Shown: positions 21,242 through 32,676 of the stretch, in pieces
Layout of the letters: the number at the start of each line of letters is the position of its first letter
Numbering within the stretch: position 1 is the stretch's first letter
Source of the DNA: Toxoplasma gondii ME49
Lineage: Eukaryota; Apicomplexa; Conoidasida; Eucoccidiorida; Sarcocystidae
Reading direction: 5' to 3'
NCBI RefSeq assembly: GCF_000006565.2
Contig: NC_031474.1
Coordinates: 4,251,662 to 4,315,661, forward strand
DNA length: 64,000 bases
Program-made: the position numbers and the translations under genes
The notes under the pieces: model-generated
Database searches by the model: none
What the model was told of the DNA's origin: nothing
Seen by the model: the letters and a program-made list of their open reading frames with translations, nothing else

Positions 21242-23049
21242 TCAGAAAAGCAAATCATCGTCGTCATCGTTGAGAAGAGACTGAGGCGCGTGACCGTTCG
21301 CCGCTCCTGCAGCGTCTGTATGCCACACACAGATCCAAACGGGAAAAAGCTGCATTCTCTTAAGAACTTTCGAACTCCCTGTCCCTATCAGCCATTTGGA
21401 ACCTTGTTTCTGGCTGGCGCCACCTCCGCACGACCTCACTCTCATCTGTGGCAGATCTGGCGATTCTACACCCAATGCAGACCCCCACATCCCGAGGTTC
21501 ACAGTCCTACACAATATGCATATATATGTATATATGTATGCATACATGGTTGAGTGCCTGTTCTTTCCTTGAACGCTCGACAGAGAAGTGGAAAAGGCAG
21601 CGACTGGAACAGGATCCCGGCGTGCTGCGTCGTCCTCCTAAAATCTTCTGCCCCTCTGCAGTGAGTGTAACCGTCTGAGTGTACTACATGCAGGAGGAGG
21701 GCTCTCGCGAGCCGTCAGAAATTTACAGCTTCGACACCCACAGCTCGCTTGCAGCCGTCGGAAAACCACCGAGGGAAGGGAACACGCGTCACACAAAGGA
21801 GGCATCCCATCCCCAAGACGGGTCGGCAGCTCTTCAGAAGACCCATTTGGAAGAAACCCTACTTTCGTGAAGCAGTCGATCCTCTTCTTCCTTCCGCATC
21901 CGTTTCTTCTCTTGAATCTTCTTCAACCTGGGCAAAACAACGAACGTCAAAGACAGCGTACTCTTGGACCGCGACACAGCGTGGCTGGTGCAAAGGAACG
22001 CATAGGATGTCTGTTTCACCGTCACGGCCGCAAAACAAGCGAAACGCACCTGAAGAATTCCTCGCGCTCCATCTCGTCCAGCTCTCTCACGATGTAGTTG
22101 ATGCCTCCGTCGATTCGGGGAAGAACGACCTGCAAAAAAGCCACGACACACACTCACACACTCAACGACGTTGGTTCGACTCATCTCCATGCGGGGTGTC
22201 TCGCACCTCCAAGAAGACAGACAGCACTTTGTGTAGCTACGCACTGGTACGAAAAACGTACTGCTACAGACATGTCCACACCTGCATACAGAAAAGTAAA
22301 TACGTACAGATATACGTGTCTACATATGTATCTATCTGTGTATGACGGATGCGCATACACGTACAGGTCGTGGTCACGTTGCCAGGGAGGTCCCGGATTG
22401 CGGGTCTTCGTTCGCAGAAGCATTTCACGAAAGACGAGAGTTCTGTGGCAACAGACAAGTGCCGCAGACATGCCTCTAGGAACAAAGAGGGTCCAAAGAT
22501 CTACAACGCAGAACCGACGAAAACCAAGAGCTCTAAAGCCCCAGAAAAAACTTGCCACGAGTGGTAGCTCTGGATCGGCGACGTGCGTTTCTTGAGCGAA
22601 GAGACAGAGGGAGACGACAACGCTTCAGCTTCAAGCAGATGCAAAGAAACGCCTGCTTTTTCCGCGAAACTGAGCGCTTACATTACTCAGGGCGTTGACA
22701 CGCCGATTTGTCATCTTGATTTCTTCATCCAAGGTGAAGAAGGCCGTCTGAAAACAAAAGTGCGAAAAAAGTGGAACACATGTTGTGGATATTTCCACTC
22801 CGCACCACCACTGCCACACAAGCACACCTGCACCACAGTGGCTCCAGAGTACACACCGTCAAAGAATCCCCTTTCTATATGCAGACCCCGTAGAATCATA
22901 ACTGCTCTACCTGTTCAAAGAGGCGCAGGAGAAACCCGCATGAGCGATGCCAAAAGGACAGGCCAAAACGCAGTCCTGTGTGGAGTGGTGGTGTGCAGCA
23001 ACCATAAGGAACTTCTTGTCAGTATCTCATCCACGAATACACATACATA

Positions 23050-23083
<34 letters not shown>

Positions 23084-25337
23084 TACACATATATATATAT
23101 ACACATATATATATATATATATATATAGGGAGGTGCGGCAAACTGTGATGCAAGATGTGATGAGGTGCAGACATGTAAACGAACTGTTGCTCCAGAGGAC
23201 ACAAGGTGGATACGGAACGAGAACTCGAGAAGAAAAAGACACACCTGGAGAGAAGCCAGCTTCACGAGCTCACTGAAGACCTTGAGGAACATCTCGCGAG
23301 CGGCCATGATGACTTGACCGCCTGCCGCGACTCCGACGTTCTTCAGAACTGCGGACAAAAACATCGACAAGCGAAAAGCCTCTTGTTCCTCAGAGCGAGA
23401 GACAGAGCGACAGTAGCTCCAGCACTTTGTTCCAACTTTCTCTCCTGGAAGTGCGGCGAAATAGACGTGGACAGACGCCTTCGACGGAGAAGGGAACGAC
23501 CAGAGAACGCTGCAGTTTCCTCTCTTCTCTCTTCACTCTCTTCTTCACTTCTCCCTGCTCTCGATGCTCCCCCTGTTCTCGTTTTTATTCTCAGGGCGCC
23601 TCACCGTCGACGGAGGGATCGGTGCAGATGTGAAAGATGGGGAGAGTGACACCCGCGACATTGTCGGCGGCTACGTTCAGAAAAGTCGCGGGGCGTCGCA
23701 CCCGCTCGAGGAGCTGGGACTTGAAGTCTCCGGCGGCCCATGTGGCCTTCGCCAGCGAGAAGGCCGCGGTGTTCATGTCTGCTCCAACGGCTTGCTTCAG
23801 CTGCAGAAGCGCAAACGAAAAAGACGAACGGTGCCCCACAGAAGAACTCGCGTTTCCCCCCCTCCGCCCAGCACTGCTTCGATGAGAAAGCTCTCCGATC
23901 CACACCAAACACCCGACACAAACCGTTTTGCGTGGATATGTGCTTGTCCACTAGACACATAAGTCTGGACACTCCTTCAGCACAGTGGGGACAAATGCCT
24001 GGACGTCTGCAACTTGAAGCCATCGCCTTGTGTATCAACACAGCGATCTGCGCACCACGACATATCCAAATATACAAGTGTATAACGCTTCTGTCGCGAC
24101 AGAACAATCGATGTATACCTAGAAACATATACATATATATATATGTACACATATGTGTTTGTTTACGTCCAGCGCGTTTGTATTGGCATAGCACTCGATG
24201 TATGCTTGAGATAGAGAAAGGGTTTCTCACCTGAACGATCTGTTTGAGCATGCCTCGAAATCTTGCCGTCAGTGCGTCACTCTTCTTCTTCAGCAACTGG
24301 TAACCTTGTTGGGCCCCTTTGCGTTTTTGTTTCATGATCGCGAGGTTCCTGCGGAAACAGGAAACACAGATCGGAGTCGTGAGGCCGAGCAAAGCCAGGG
24401 CATCATCCCGCGTCGTTCAAAGAAAACAACGACTCTTTCGCGTGAGTAGAGGAGACGCGCCCTCGGAGCATAAAGACCGACCTGGAATGGTCTAACCACT
24501 TGACGAACAACGACACCCCAGACAGAACGTAGAGAAACTGCCACGGGCACCGGCACCGTGTCGATGTCTCTCCGCGTCAGAGAAAGGTCTTCTCGACGCA
24601 TGCGTGCTGAAAAGCCCCAGGACCCCAGAGGACTCGAGTGTCTCTGCGGCCTCGAGGCGAGGAAGTCGCAGAGGAAGCGAGAAGGGGACAGAGCAGAGTG
24701 TTCCCCTGTGAAGAAGGAACGGAGAAAAAAGGCACGACAAGAGGGAGAGCGAAGAAAGCGACGCGGTCAGTCGAAGGGAAAGAGAAGGAGGACCGGCGCA
24801 AAGGTGTGGCGCTGGAGGCTGAAAAGGAACTGAGGAACTGGGTACGTCGTAAGGAAGGACGGCGAACAGAAAAAAGGAGACACTCCAGTCAGAGATATGC
24901 AGAAAAAACAGAAAAGAGAGACACACATGGAAACGAGTCAAGGGACAGGCGTGGAAAGAAGTCAACACAGGAAACGATGAGGAAACTGACGAGACACAGA
25001 GACCGTGACAGAATCAACAACGACCTCCGGCCATTCTACAGTCATCGCTGCAAACAGTGTATCCACAGAGCCCCCCCCCCCCACCCGCAATCTCGTTTGC
25101 CCGGCTTCCGCGTTTGCTACAGGAGCTGCGGCAGGCCAGCACACCCGAGAAGAGAGAGAGAGAGAAGCGCGTGGAAGCCGGAATGTGACAACGAAACCCG
25201 CGAGGACCGACAGCACAGAGAAACGCATGTGGTAGTGTCTTTTTCAACTCAGGGGCTCGCCTCCTGTCAACTAACTGTCTTGTCGGTCGAAAGGAGCCTC
25301 ACATGCGATTCGGCGCCGGCCGGATGTCCTGCGGCAT
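21242..25337 (-). CDS. VMA8: V-type H+-ATPase subunit D
   Basis: Central-stalk (rotor) subunit of the V1 sector, coupling ATP hydrolysis to proton pumping. Eight exons: 25337-25303, 24348-24231, 23800-23605, 23348-23245, 22747-22682, 22129-22050, 21927-21863 and 21306-21242. They join in phase to 242 residues, the usual size for subunit D. Family landmarks are MPQDIRPAPNRMNLAIMK at the N-terminus, KGAQQGYQLLKKKSDALT, FSLAKATWAAGDF, NVAGVTLPIF, FTLDEEIKMTNRRVNAL, LPRIDGGINYIVRELDEME, LKKIQEKKRMRKEEE, and an acidic NDDDDDLLF end. Exon 1 is only 35 nt and ends inside the Met codon that exon 2 completes. The start is fixed by homology and by the AACAAGATG context. Expected sites are plant-like vacuole, acidocalcisome and plasma membrane. 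The same-named family member in other eukaryotes leaves little doubt about identity. Confidence 0.95.
21517..21545. repeat. ATATGTAT-type microsatellite in V-ATPase D intron
   Basis: Short interrupted TA/TG repeat in the last intron (21862-21307). Confidence 0.8.
23041..23127. repeat. Compound (TACA)n/(TA)n microsatellite in V-ATPase D intron
   Basis: About 87 bp of CATA/TATA repeats with three uninterrupted TA blocks, in the intron between exons 23348-23245 and 22747-22682. Confidence 0.95.
24126..24154. repeat. (TA)n microsatellite in V-ATPase D intron
   Basis: TA block flanked by ACATAT and GTACACATAT, in the 24230-23801 intron. Confidence 0.85.
25071..25082. repeat. Poly-C run in V-ATPase D intron 1
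   Basis: Twelve consecutive C in the 954-bp first intron (25302-24349), a likely sequencing or length-polymorphic site. Confidence 0.9.
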
Positions 25338-26331
25338 CTTGTTTTCTGGGAGAGAGAAACGGGTGAGAAAACGGGGGGAAGGCAAACGCCAACTTGTAGA
25401 GCAGACGACGCGTTCAGAACCAGGGCTGACGACAGATGAACAAGTATCCCAGTCGCCGTGTGTCGCAGGCGACGCTTGGCCAGCAGCGATTGTCTTTCGG
25501 GGACGAAAAGCAGTCAGAAAAGAGGATAAGGCGTTTCCTAGGACAGAGAGAGGGAAATACACCTTGGCGGAGCCGTTGCTTGCTGGCACGGTCGCCGTCT
25601 ACGCAAACACAGCTGGGGGCCGGAGAGGATTTTCGGGAACAGAAATAGTGAACGAGAATAGACGAAGGAACAAGTTAATAGCCGTTTCAGGTCCTGAGCA
25701 ACCGCTCTGTTTTCGTCCTCTTTTAGCAACCCTTTCGTTAGGTAAAGATGCTCGACTTCTCGCGGTTCTCCCAGCCACGCTCAAAGAGCGGAAAAGAAAG
25801 CAATCGCAGCAACTGCTGTTTCTTGACGCTTTACGATTGTGGTTGCCTCACATTAGCTGGCCAGCGGTGTGCACAGATACTTACTCGTCTGCAGATTTTT
25901 CGAAAAAGTTTCGTCGCCGAATATAAGCCGACGTCGTTGCAATCCGTTTCAACGAGTCTCTCTTAAGAGCCGGTCGTCAGGTGCGCAGCTCGGAACGCGA
26001 CAGTCTAAAGACAATCGAGGCGGCGGCCGACAAGACAGAACGAGGAACGAGGTCCAGTGTCCCCATGGCGTGTTAGACTTCGAGCGATTCTTGTCTATTC
26101 TTTTGAATTATTGAAGCCTTTTGCGACGTAGAAACGAAGTACGGCATACTTTTCGGGATGGGCGAAGCTGTACCGCTCTGGTCCGATAGTACTACGCCCG
26201 GGACTCGCAGTGTGTGCAATTTTGGCCTCAGCTCGTTCCACTTGTGTCTGCAGCTGCAGAACATTGTGAGTTTGTCTCCGTAGCGAAAGCCTCTTTCTTC
26301 CCTTGCCAAGTTACTAACCACTGTGGACACG
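25338..26331. other. Bidirectional promoter interval between V-ATPase D and SRS genes
   Basis: The two genes diverge from this ~1-kb spacer, so it must hold both start regions. No coding sequence and no motif I can defend. Confidence 0.6.
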
Positions 26332-27885
26332 ATGGTTCACTCTTGGGCGAGAGCGTTCATGAAGCGTGGAGTCCTCGCCGCCCTCGCCGCTGTTTGCATC
26401 GCCGCACGTGTCTCGGGAACTCCAGCGACGAGCAATACATGCGTGCTGGCAGAGCCTGGCGCAGACCTCAGTGTCGAAAACCACACACGCGTGGCGCTTT
26501 CAGTGACTCGGGCTGGCCAGCAAGTTTTTTTCACTTGCCCTGACGGTTCTCCGCTTGACCCGACCCGTGCAGTGCAGCAGGGTCGGTTCTACGCGGCTTC
26601 CGCCGACGGAACGACCTGCTTGTCGTCACAAGCCCCTGAGGCGTTGAGTGACAAAGTCCCGGGTTCTTACCTGACGGTCATCAAAGGCGAAGGCATATCC
26701 GAAACGACGGTTGCGTTCTTCGTGCCTGCACTCCCCGCGACGGCGCAGAATGTCTGCTTCTCGTGCTCAGGCAGAGCGGCAAACAAGCAAGACTGCCCCG
26801 TCGTCATCTCGATCGCGGGACGCACAGTCGGCCGCGCCGTGGAAGGCAAGTGTTTCTATCATAGCTTTCGAGAGAGGTTGGACACAAACGCTAGTCAAGA
26901 AAGAAACAGATCCACTGCATCGTACCAACGTGTTCTGAATGAGTGGTGACGTCGTGTGATCGAGAGCGTCTTTAAAAATATGTTCCTCGCGCTGAAAGTA
27001 GGCTGAATGCAGCAAACAAGACGTGAATCCTTCACGGTGTGTAAATGTGCATGTACTAGAGAAGAGCAGTTCGAGATCTACTTGCAGCCTCCGTTGTTGT
27101 GTGAATATCGATAGCTCCGTTGTTTTCGGGCTGCTGTCTTCCGATGCTGTAGCCCGTCGGGCGTCTATCTAGCTGATATGACCTGGGTCTCAGGCAGCGT
27201 GTCGCGAGGTCAGGCATTCAGTTCTGTTTCAGGAAAAGTGAGGTGGTATGTTTGGGTGGCCGTTCCGTGCAACAACCGAAGATTTTGGCAACTCGAGTCT
27301 CCCCCAACACAGGGTAGTGCGTGTGCATTGTCAGGTGGGCGTCCCTGTATGTGTGTCTCTGCCGTTCGTTTGTCGTATCTTCATTACAAGGCGGAAGCGT
27401 CCATGCTTATGATGTGCGCTACAGAGGATCTCACTTGCAACGGAGAGGGCGAGAAAAAGATTGCAGTTACAGAGCCCGGCACCCTCACCTTGCATTGCGG
27501 CACAGAGACCCCCACCGCGGACCCCACCCTCGCCCGGGGAAATGTGTTCACTGGTGCTGACTGCACAGAAAAAGTTGAACTGAATACAGTGCTCAAAGAC
27601 GCGACTCTGGAGGTTAAACCGCAAGAACAAACACCGCCTGCTCAGAACCCCGACGAAAAGAAGGACTATGTCCTTAAGGTGACGTCGATGCCAGAAGCCA
27701 CCCAGCAAATTTGCCTCAAGTGTGTACAACTAGAAAATGAGAAAACAACGACACCACAAAAGACTTGCACCTTCAAAATTGCTGTCGGCAAAGACGCAGA
27801 AGTAGACAGTGCAGGGTTCAGACCCTCGGTTGTCTCTGGTGTTGCCGTTGGCGTTTTTGTCTTGGCCTCCTCTCTCATTCAGTAG
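26332..27885 (+). CDS. SRS-family (SAG1-related) GPI-anchored surface antigen
   Basis: Signal peptide at residues 1-29 (around RGVLAALAAVCIAARVSG). Two SAG-type domains follow. Domain 1 has six Cys (NTCVLAEPG, FFTCPDGS, TTCLSSQ, NVCFSCSG, QDCPVV). Domain 2 has the matching set (MCATEDLTC, LHCGTE, ADCTEK, QICLKC, KTCTF). The protein ends in a GPI-type tail (PSVVSGVAVGVFVLASSLIQ). SRS proteins coat the zoite surface and act in host-cell attachment and immune interaction. The two domains are in separate open frames, so an intron is needed. The phase-consistent model is 26332-26845 joined to 27398-27885, giving 333 residues, with a GC donor (GAAG|GCAAGT) and a gcggaag acceptor. GT donors nearby do not match phase with a good acceptor. 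The start is the first ATG before the signal peptide. I cannot assign an SRS number. Confidence 0.9.
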
Positions 27886-29473
27886 AGACCCCCCCCCGCG
27901 GATTTTCCGGTGTACGGCAGGATTAGCTGCGTAGAAGCGTTTCAACACGGTACGTTTCTTGCTTTTTTCCCGCGCCCCCAGAGAAGCATCGCGGAGGCGC
28001 CTCGTTTTACCCACACGACAGTCCTTTCTGGCTGTGTCTACCTGACAGGTAGTCGAAAACGGGAAGCGAAGCTCTGTTCTCAAAACTAGGACAGTTTTCG
28101 TTTCTCCCGCGATTGAGTACAGCAGACGGAAGCCCGTTGATACTTTGTTCCTCCCCAGGGAACTCTTTTGTACGATTTATTTTCACGAGAGTAACTGCGA
28201 GCTTGGTGCCCTCTGATGTGTTTTGTATGGCATTTGCGAGTCTGCGTCAACTGACACAAGACAAACGAACTGGCAGTGCGCTCGCTGGCTTCTGCGCACT
28301 CTACTGCATCTTGGGAACGGCCCGACACTTGTAGAGGGAACAGGAAGGTGCAGTTGTGGCTGAATTGACGATTAGCTGCAGAAGTCTGACGAATATCCTA
28401 GTGCAGATTTCCACGTAACAAAAAGGTTTATCTTACCAAAAATTATCGGACGTTTCAGAGATACTCAGGCCCGCTTTTCGGCTTTGTAAGGGACAGGAGT
28501 GAAGAATGCTTATGCGATGTTCTTTTGGAGCGACAAGCTGTGGATCGGTGAGGCCCAGCGCACCCGTAGACGCACACAGAGGACAGTAGAACAGGAACCT
28601 TAGAAAAGAGCGTGGTGTCAATCCCGAGAAAGGAACGTTTTCGTGGCATCGCGTTATCCTATGAGTGTAGTCACTGAATGCGGGAGAAGCAGTGCGGCTC
28701 ACAATGCACGTACTTTTGAGGTGAATGACACGAGGCGGTTTCACTCCTGCATCGGTTTTAGCAGTCAAGAATTCACGATGGCCATTTCTTGTCCCGCAAT
28801 TATCCCTGAATCCGAGGCGCAGGCGGTGTACGGTAAGTGTACATGCTTGTCAGTGATTCATGTAGATAACTTCGTTCATACGTACTACACGCAAGTGAAT
28901 TAGAGTTGCTTGACGGATGCTACGTTACGGTTCTGTCATCCAAGAAGTATCCGTCGATGGTAAGAGAATATCCGAAAAAAGGAAAATGCAGCAACAAACA
29001 GGTCTGCGAGTGCGGAAACAGAAAACGATCACCTTTCATCTTCCCCTTAATATTTCCTGTCTACCTTCTCGCTTCCTTTGTTTCCCCTGCCTTCACTATC
29101 CTCATTCAACGCTTGACTGTGCCTAGCTCATGCCATGATCGGCGATAAGCTGTCGCCATTTGACCCCCTTTCTGATGACACACAAGAGCCTCTCAGTTTA
29201 CCCGATGCACAGACGTTGTAATTTCCCTACGGCAGCCAGCGCAAGAAAACCAACGCCAAACGCAGGCAAACCTCACGAAGGGATTTTCGTTCATGCGAGT
29301 GGAAGAACCGAAAAGTTGCCACACACCGCGTGCACAATACAACATCTCTTTTAAAGTGATTGTAGAAAGCAGACAAACAACGACGCAAGACAGTTGCGCA
29401 ATCATCCCCGTCGCCTCGCCCGCGTCCCCTTTCCTCTCCATGCATTAAACATGCAAGAGACAGTACGTGCATG

Positions 29474-29501
29474 CATATATATATATATATATATATATAT
29501 A
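29474..29501. repeat. (TA)n microsatellite flanked by TGCATGCA-like words
   Basis: Uninterrupted TA run bordered by gtgcatgca on the left and catgcatgtgc on the right, making an imperfect inverted repeat around the TA core. Confidence 0.9.
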
Positions 29502-30303
29502 CATGCATGTGCGCATGTACAGAAATGTACGTTAGTTCTAGTTGAGAGTTGCGGGAGACCAGAGAGCGCCTGTAGAGCAGTCAGATTCCCCTGCTTGCAA
29601 CTGCATTGACGACAGAGAATTAAGTTAGCTTCGGTTTCTTTGCCAGCGGTTCTTCTCCAGTTAGAGCTGCAAAGGAAACAAAGATGCGCAGCAAAGTCAC
29701 ACCACACCGCCCACAGGCACCGTTCCATTTCGCGCCTCATGGAATCTCAGCGCTCGGAATCTTCGGAAGGATGGAGACCGTAAGCGTTGAAAGAAGCAAA
29801 TACTAGAGTCGATGCGGAAAAAGAAACGATGAAAGTGAAACACAGGGACATGCAGGAGCATTCCTCAAGCGCTTCTGAACCTACGCATAGGCAAGGCAAC
29901 GGCGGGTCTAGGCGGCGTTTAGGATACTGACATGCGTAGACGAAACACAAATGTGAATAAAGGAGAACGACGGGGACCGGCAACCACAACATGTGACGCG
30001 GCAAGAGACGCCACAGAACGCGTGTGAAATGCAACAAAGAAAACGGCAAGTCTGAAAAAGCATCGAAAAGTATAAAACAACGCAGCAGGAGAGCTTACAA
30101 GCATATGGATTGTACTGATCCTTCAAGAAGAACACGGTTTTCCTGTCACTCGCGCGCCTGCAGAGAGCGAGCAAAAGACGCACCAGTCAACTGCTCGACA
30201 GCGAAGAACTTCCGACAAGAAATAAAACAAACAAAGCTCGGTCGATTCTCCCCCTAACGTTCTCAAAACACAGATGAGATTGCTGACATATTGCAACCGT
30301 CAC

Positions 30304-30324
30304 ATATATATATATATATATATA
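30304..30324. repeat. (TA)n microsatellite
   Basis: About ten TA units in the spacer downstream of the TFIIF beta gene. Confidence 0.9.
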
Positions 30325-30637
30325 GGTCAACACATACATATGTATAAGGTTGATTTACACAACAGTATATGTGCGTGAATATAATGTGGAGTTTCCTATT
30401 CCATTATTCGATAAACGTAGTAGGTTTACATGACTAAGCTTATCTGTTCTAGTTGGTGTTTGTAACACAACCTCTTAAAGACTCGTCCTTCTGTTTTTCC
30501 ACTTTTCCCCAGCGCTAAGCTCGGTCTGTTTCCGTCTCGCGCATGATTTTGTCTCATTCGTCTGCTTCACTCTTTGCTCTTCTGTTCCGGTTCTTCCACG
30601 TTCGCTGCGAACATGCACTGCCCTATCGCGCTTTTCC

Positions 30638-30949
30638 TCACTTCCTCGGCTCCGCTATTTCTTCGACCACTTGCCGCACGAAGGACAATGGCTGGCCCGT
30701 CTGCATCGCAATTTGCTTCAGCTGCAGCCCGTTCGCTCCAGCGGCTTCAAAAATCGAGAAAAGCCGGAGTTTCAGTGAATCCTCGTCAATCGTGACCACC
30801 GCTTTCTTCTCTGAAAAAAACAAGCGAGGCAGCAGTCCAACGCTTTGCCCACCACATCCGCCTTCCAAGATTCACAAGAAAAACTACGGAAAAAACGAGA
30901 AACCGATCCTGAACACATCGCTGTAATCGCAGGCGTTGTCCGTGTACTC

Positions 30950-30983
<34 letters not shown>

Positions 30984-32436
30984 GCATGCATATATATGCG
31001 TGACAAATATATACATATATATATATATATATGCATATATGCACGGCATGCATACGTGTATACATACGCATGCACGGGAGCTTACGTGCCCGAGGATCAC
31101 GTATACAACAGGCGCAAATCATCTGTCTCACTTGGCTGCATACATTCACGCGTTTACGGAGAAAAGCGTCATAAGTGTACACACGTATGTGCGGACAGAG
31201 GGAGATGATATCCTGGATGGAGCGCGGAAGAGATGTTTGTGTTAAGACAGACACTTTTGCAAGTATATCGGTTTTTCGTACGTTTCGCCGTCCGCGTCCG
31301 CGCAGCCTCTGCCGCGCTCAGGCCACCGCGACGACCTCCCAGCATGGAGAATTCGTCGTCTTCTTCTGCAACTCCTGCCGAGCTCGCAGCCGCAGGCTTT
31401 GGTGTGTGGAAGTGGAAGAGCTGAAGAGAAAGAAGATTCGAGGGAATCATGGCGTGAAGAAGGAGTGGAAAAATGAGAAAGATAGAGTGAAACTACGGAT
31501 TTCGTCTTGCCACTGGCGAGGAAATCTCGGAATGTCGAGACTTGTTCCTCACTTCCTCCTACCCCTGTCTCTGCCCAAGTCCTTTGCTTTCTTCTTCTCC
31601 CTTCTCTTCGCCCATTCTTCTCCTTCCTCTTGTGCGTTCCTTCTCTCTGCTCTCTTTTCCACGTCTATCCTCTCTCCCTTTCTTTCCTTCCTCTCCTTCC
31701 TCTCCTTCGTCGTCTCTTCTCTCGCTTCCACCTGGCTCGTCCCTCTTCCCTTTGTGTCTCTCTGTCCTCTGGGTCTTCCTACAGTTGCAGTGGAGTCGAA
31801 TCCGGTGTCTCTGCGGGTTTCCTCGATCGTTCCGCGCGTCTTGAAGACGTCCGTGGTTTCGTGTCTCCTCCGCAAGAAAGTGTGGTAGGTCTGGTCGAGA
31901 AGCGGAACGAAATTCGACGACTCTTCCACGACGCAGAGGACGTCTGCAGCAGCCGGAAAGGAAGCGCCGCTCTGCTGCTGCAGCACGAACAGCTTGTTCG
32001 GCTTCACAGATGCACACTGAAGATGGCAGGTGGGTGCCGGCGCGCGGGTCTTCTGGCCCGGGGCCTCTTGGCCCGGGGCCTCGCCCTTCTCCGACGCCCG
32101 CCCCGCCTCGCTGCGTTGCTCCGCCATGCCGAAGATGCACTTCTTCTTCGACTTCGGATCTCCGTAAGTCACCCCTACGACCGTTTGCTTCTCTGCGGCG
32201 CGCCAAGCAGCTGCCACGAAGGGCGGAACCTTTATCAAAGTCACGTGCGGCAGGGGAGTTGCGGACTGAATTTTCGCAGGAAGAAACGGCGCCGCTTCCC
32301 GGTAGCTCAGATCCGCCGCGTTCTGCTGCGGACCCGTTCGCCCCCGCCCCGCGCGCCCCGAAGAGACACCCGCAGCGCCCGCGGAAGAAGAACTCGACCC
32401 CCCTCCCTGGAGAGAGGAAGAAGCTGCAGAGGCCAT
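30638..32436 (-). CDS. General transcription factor TFIIF, beta subunit (RAP30-like)
   Basis: Model: exon 1 32436-31732, exon 2 31420-31255, exon 3 30810-30638, in phase, 347 residues. Residues ~43-110 match the TFIIF-beta dimerisation (triple-barrel) start, with LPHVTLIKVPPFVAAAW aligned to the family's VWLVKVP...W motif. The segment CASVKPNKLFVLQQQ continues it. The C-terminal ~57 residues (VVTIDEDSLKLRLFSIFE, LQLKQIAMQTGQPLSFV, RQVVEEIAE) form the winged-helix DNA-binding domain. TFIIF escorts RNA polymerase II into the preinitiation complex. The start ATG (gccaagATGGCC) follows a pyrimidine-rich leader. Exon boundaries are less sure here. Exon 1 could end at 31783 (ACT|GTAGGA) rather than 31732 (CAG|GTGGAA), and exon 2 could start at 31396. 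All these alternatives keep phase. The middle linker (PAAASSAGVAEEDDEF, Ala/Arg-rich) is not conserved. Confidence 0.75.
30950..31040. repeat. Compound (TA)n/TGCATGCA microsatellite in TFIIF beta intron
   Basis: TA blocks interrupted by atgcatgcatat and a short unique stretch, within the 31254-30811 intron. Confidence 0.9.
31545..31730. repeat. Polypyrimidine tract (+ strand) in TFIIF beta intron 1
   Basis: Strongly C/T-rich on the + strand (ctctccttcctctccttc-like), so purine-rich in the transcript. It occupies most of intron 31731-31421. Confidence 0.75.
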
Positions 32437-32495
32437 CTTGGCAAACGAAGAGAAAACAGAGGAACGGGACGGTCGGCGAGACACTCGCAAATGGG

Positions 32496-32676
32496 CGAGA
32501 AAGAGAGGCGAGAGAGGAGAGAACGCGGGGAAGTGGAGACAGAAGAGACAGAAGCGAGGAAAGAGAGAGAGGAGAGACGGAAGAGAGGGAAGAGAGAGAG
32601 GAGAGAGAGGGAAGAGAGGGAAGAAAGGGAAGAGAGGGAAGAGAGAAAAGGGAGATACAGGGAAGAACGGGAAAGC
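32496..32676. repeat. Homopurine (GAGA/GGGAA) tract in TFIIF beta 5' leader
   Basis: About 180 bp of mostly A/G on the + strand, with 10- to 11-bp quasi-repeats of gggaagaga. It starts 60 bp upstream of the TFIIF beta ATG and reads as C/U in the mRNA leader. Confidence 0.8.

Larger units (their letters stand above)
27886..30637. other. Convergent intergenic region with microsatellites
   Basis: Contains the 3' UTRs of the SRS gene (+) and TFIIF beta gene (-). A nine-base C-run starts at 27889, four bases after the SRS stop. Two TA microsatellites lie at 29474 and 30304. No gene recognised. Confidence 0.55.
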
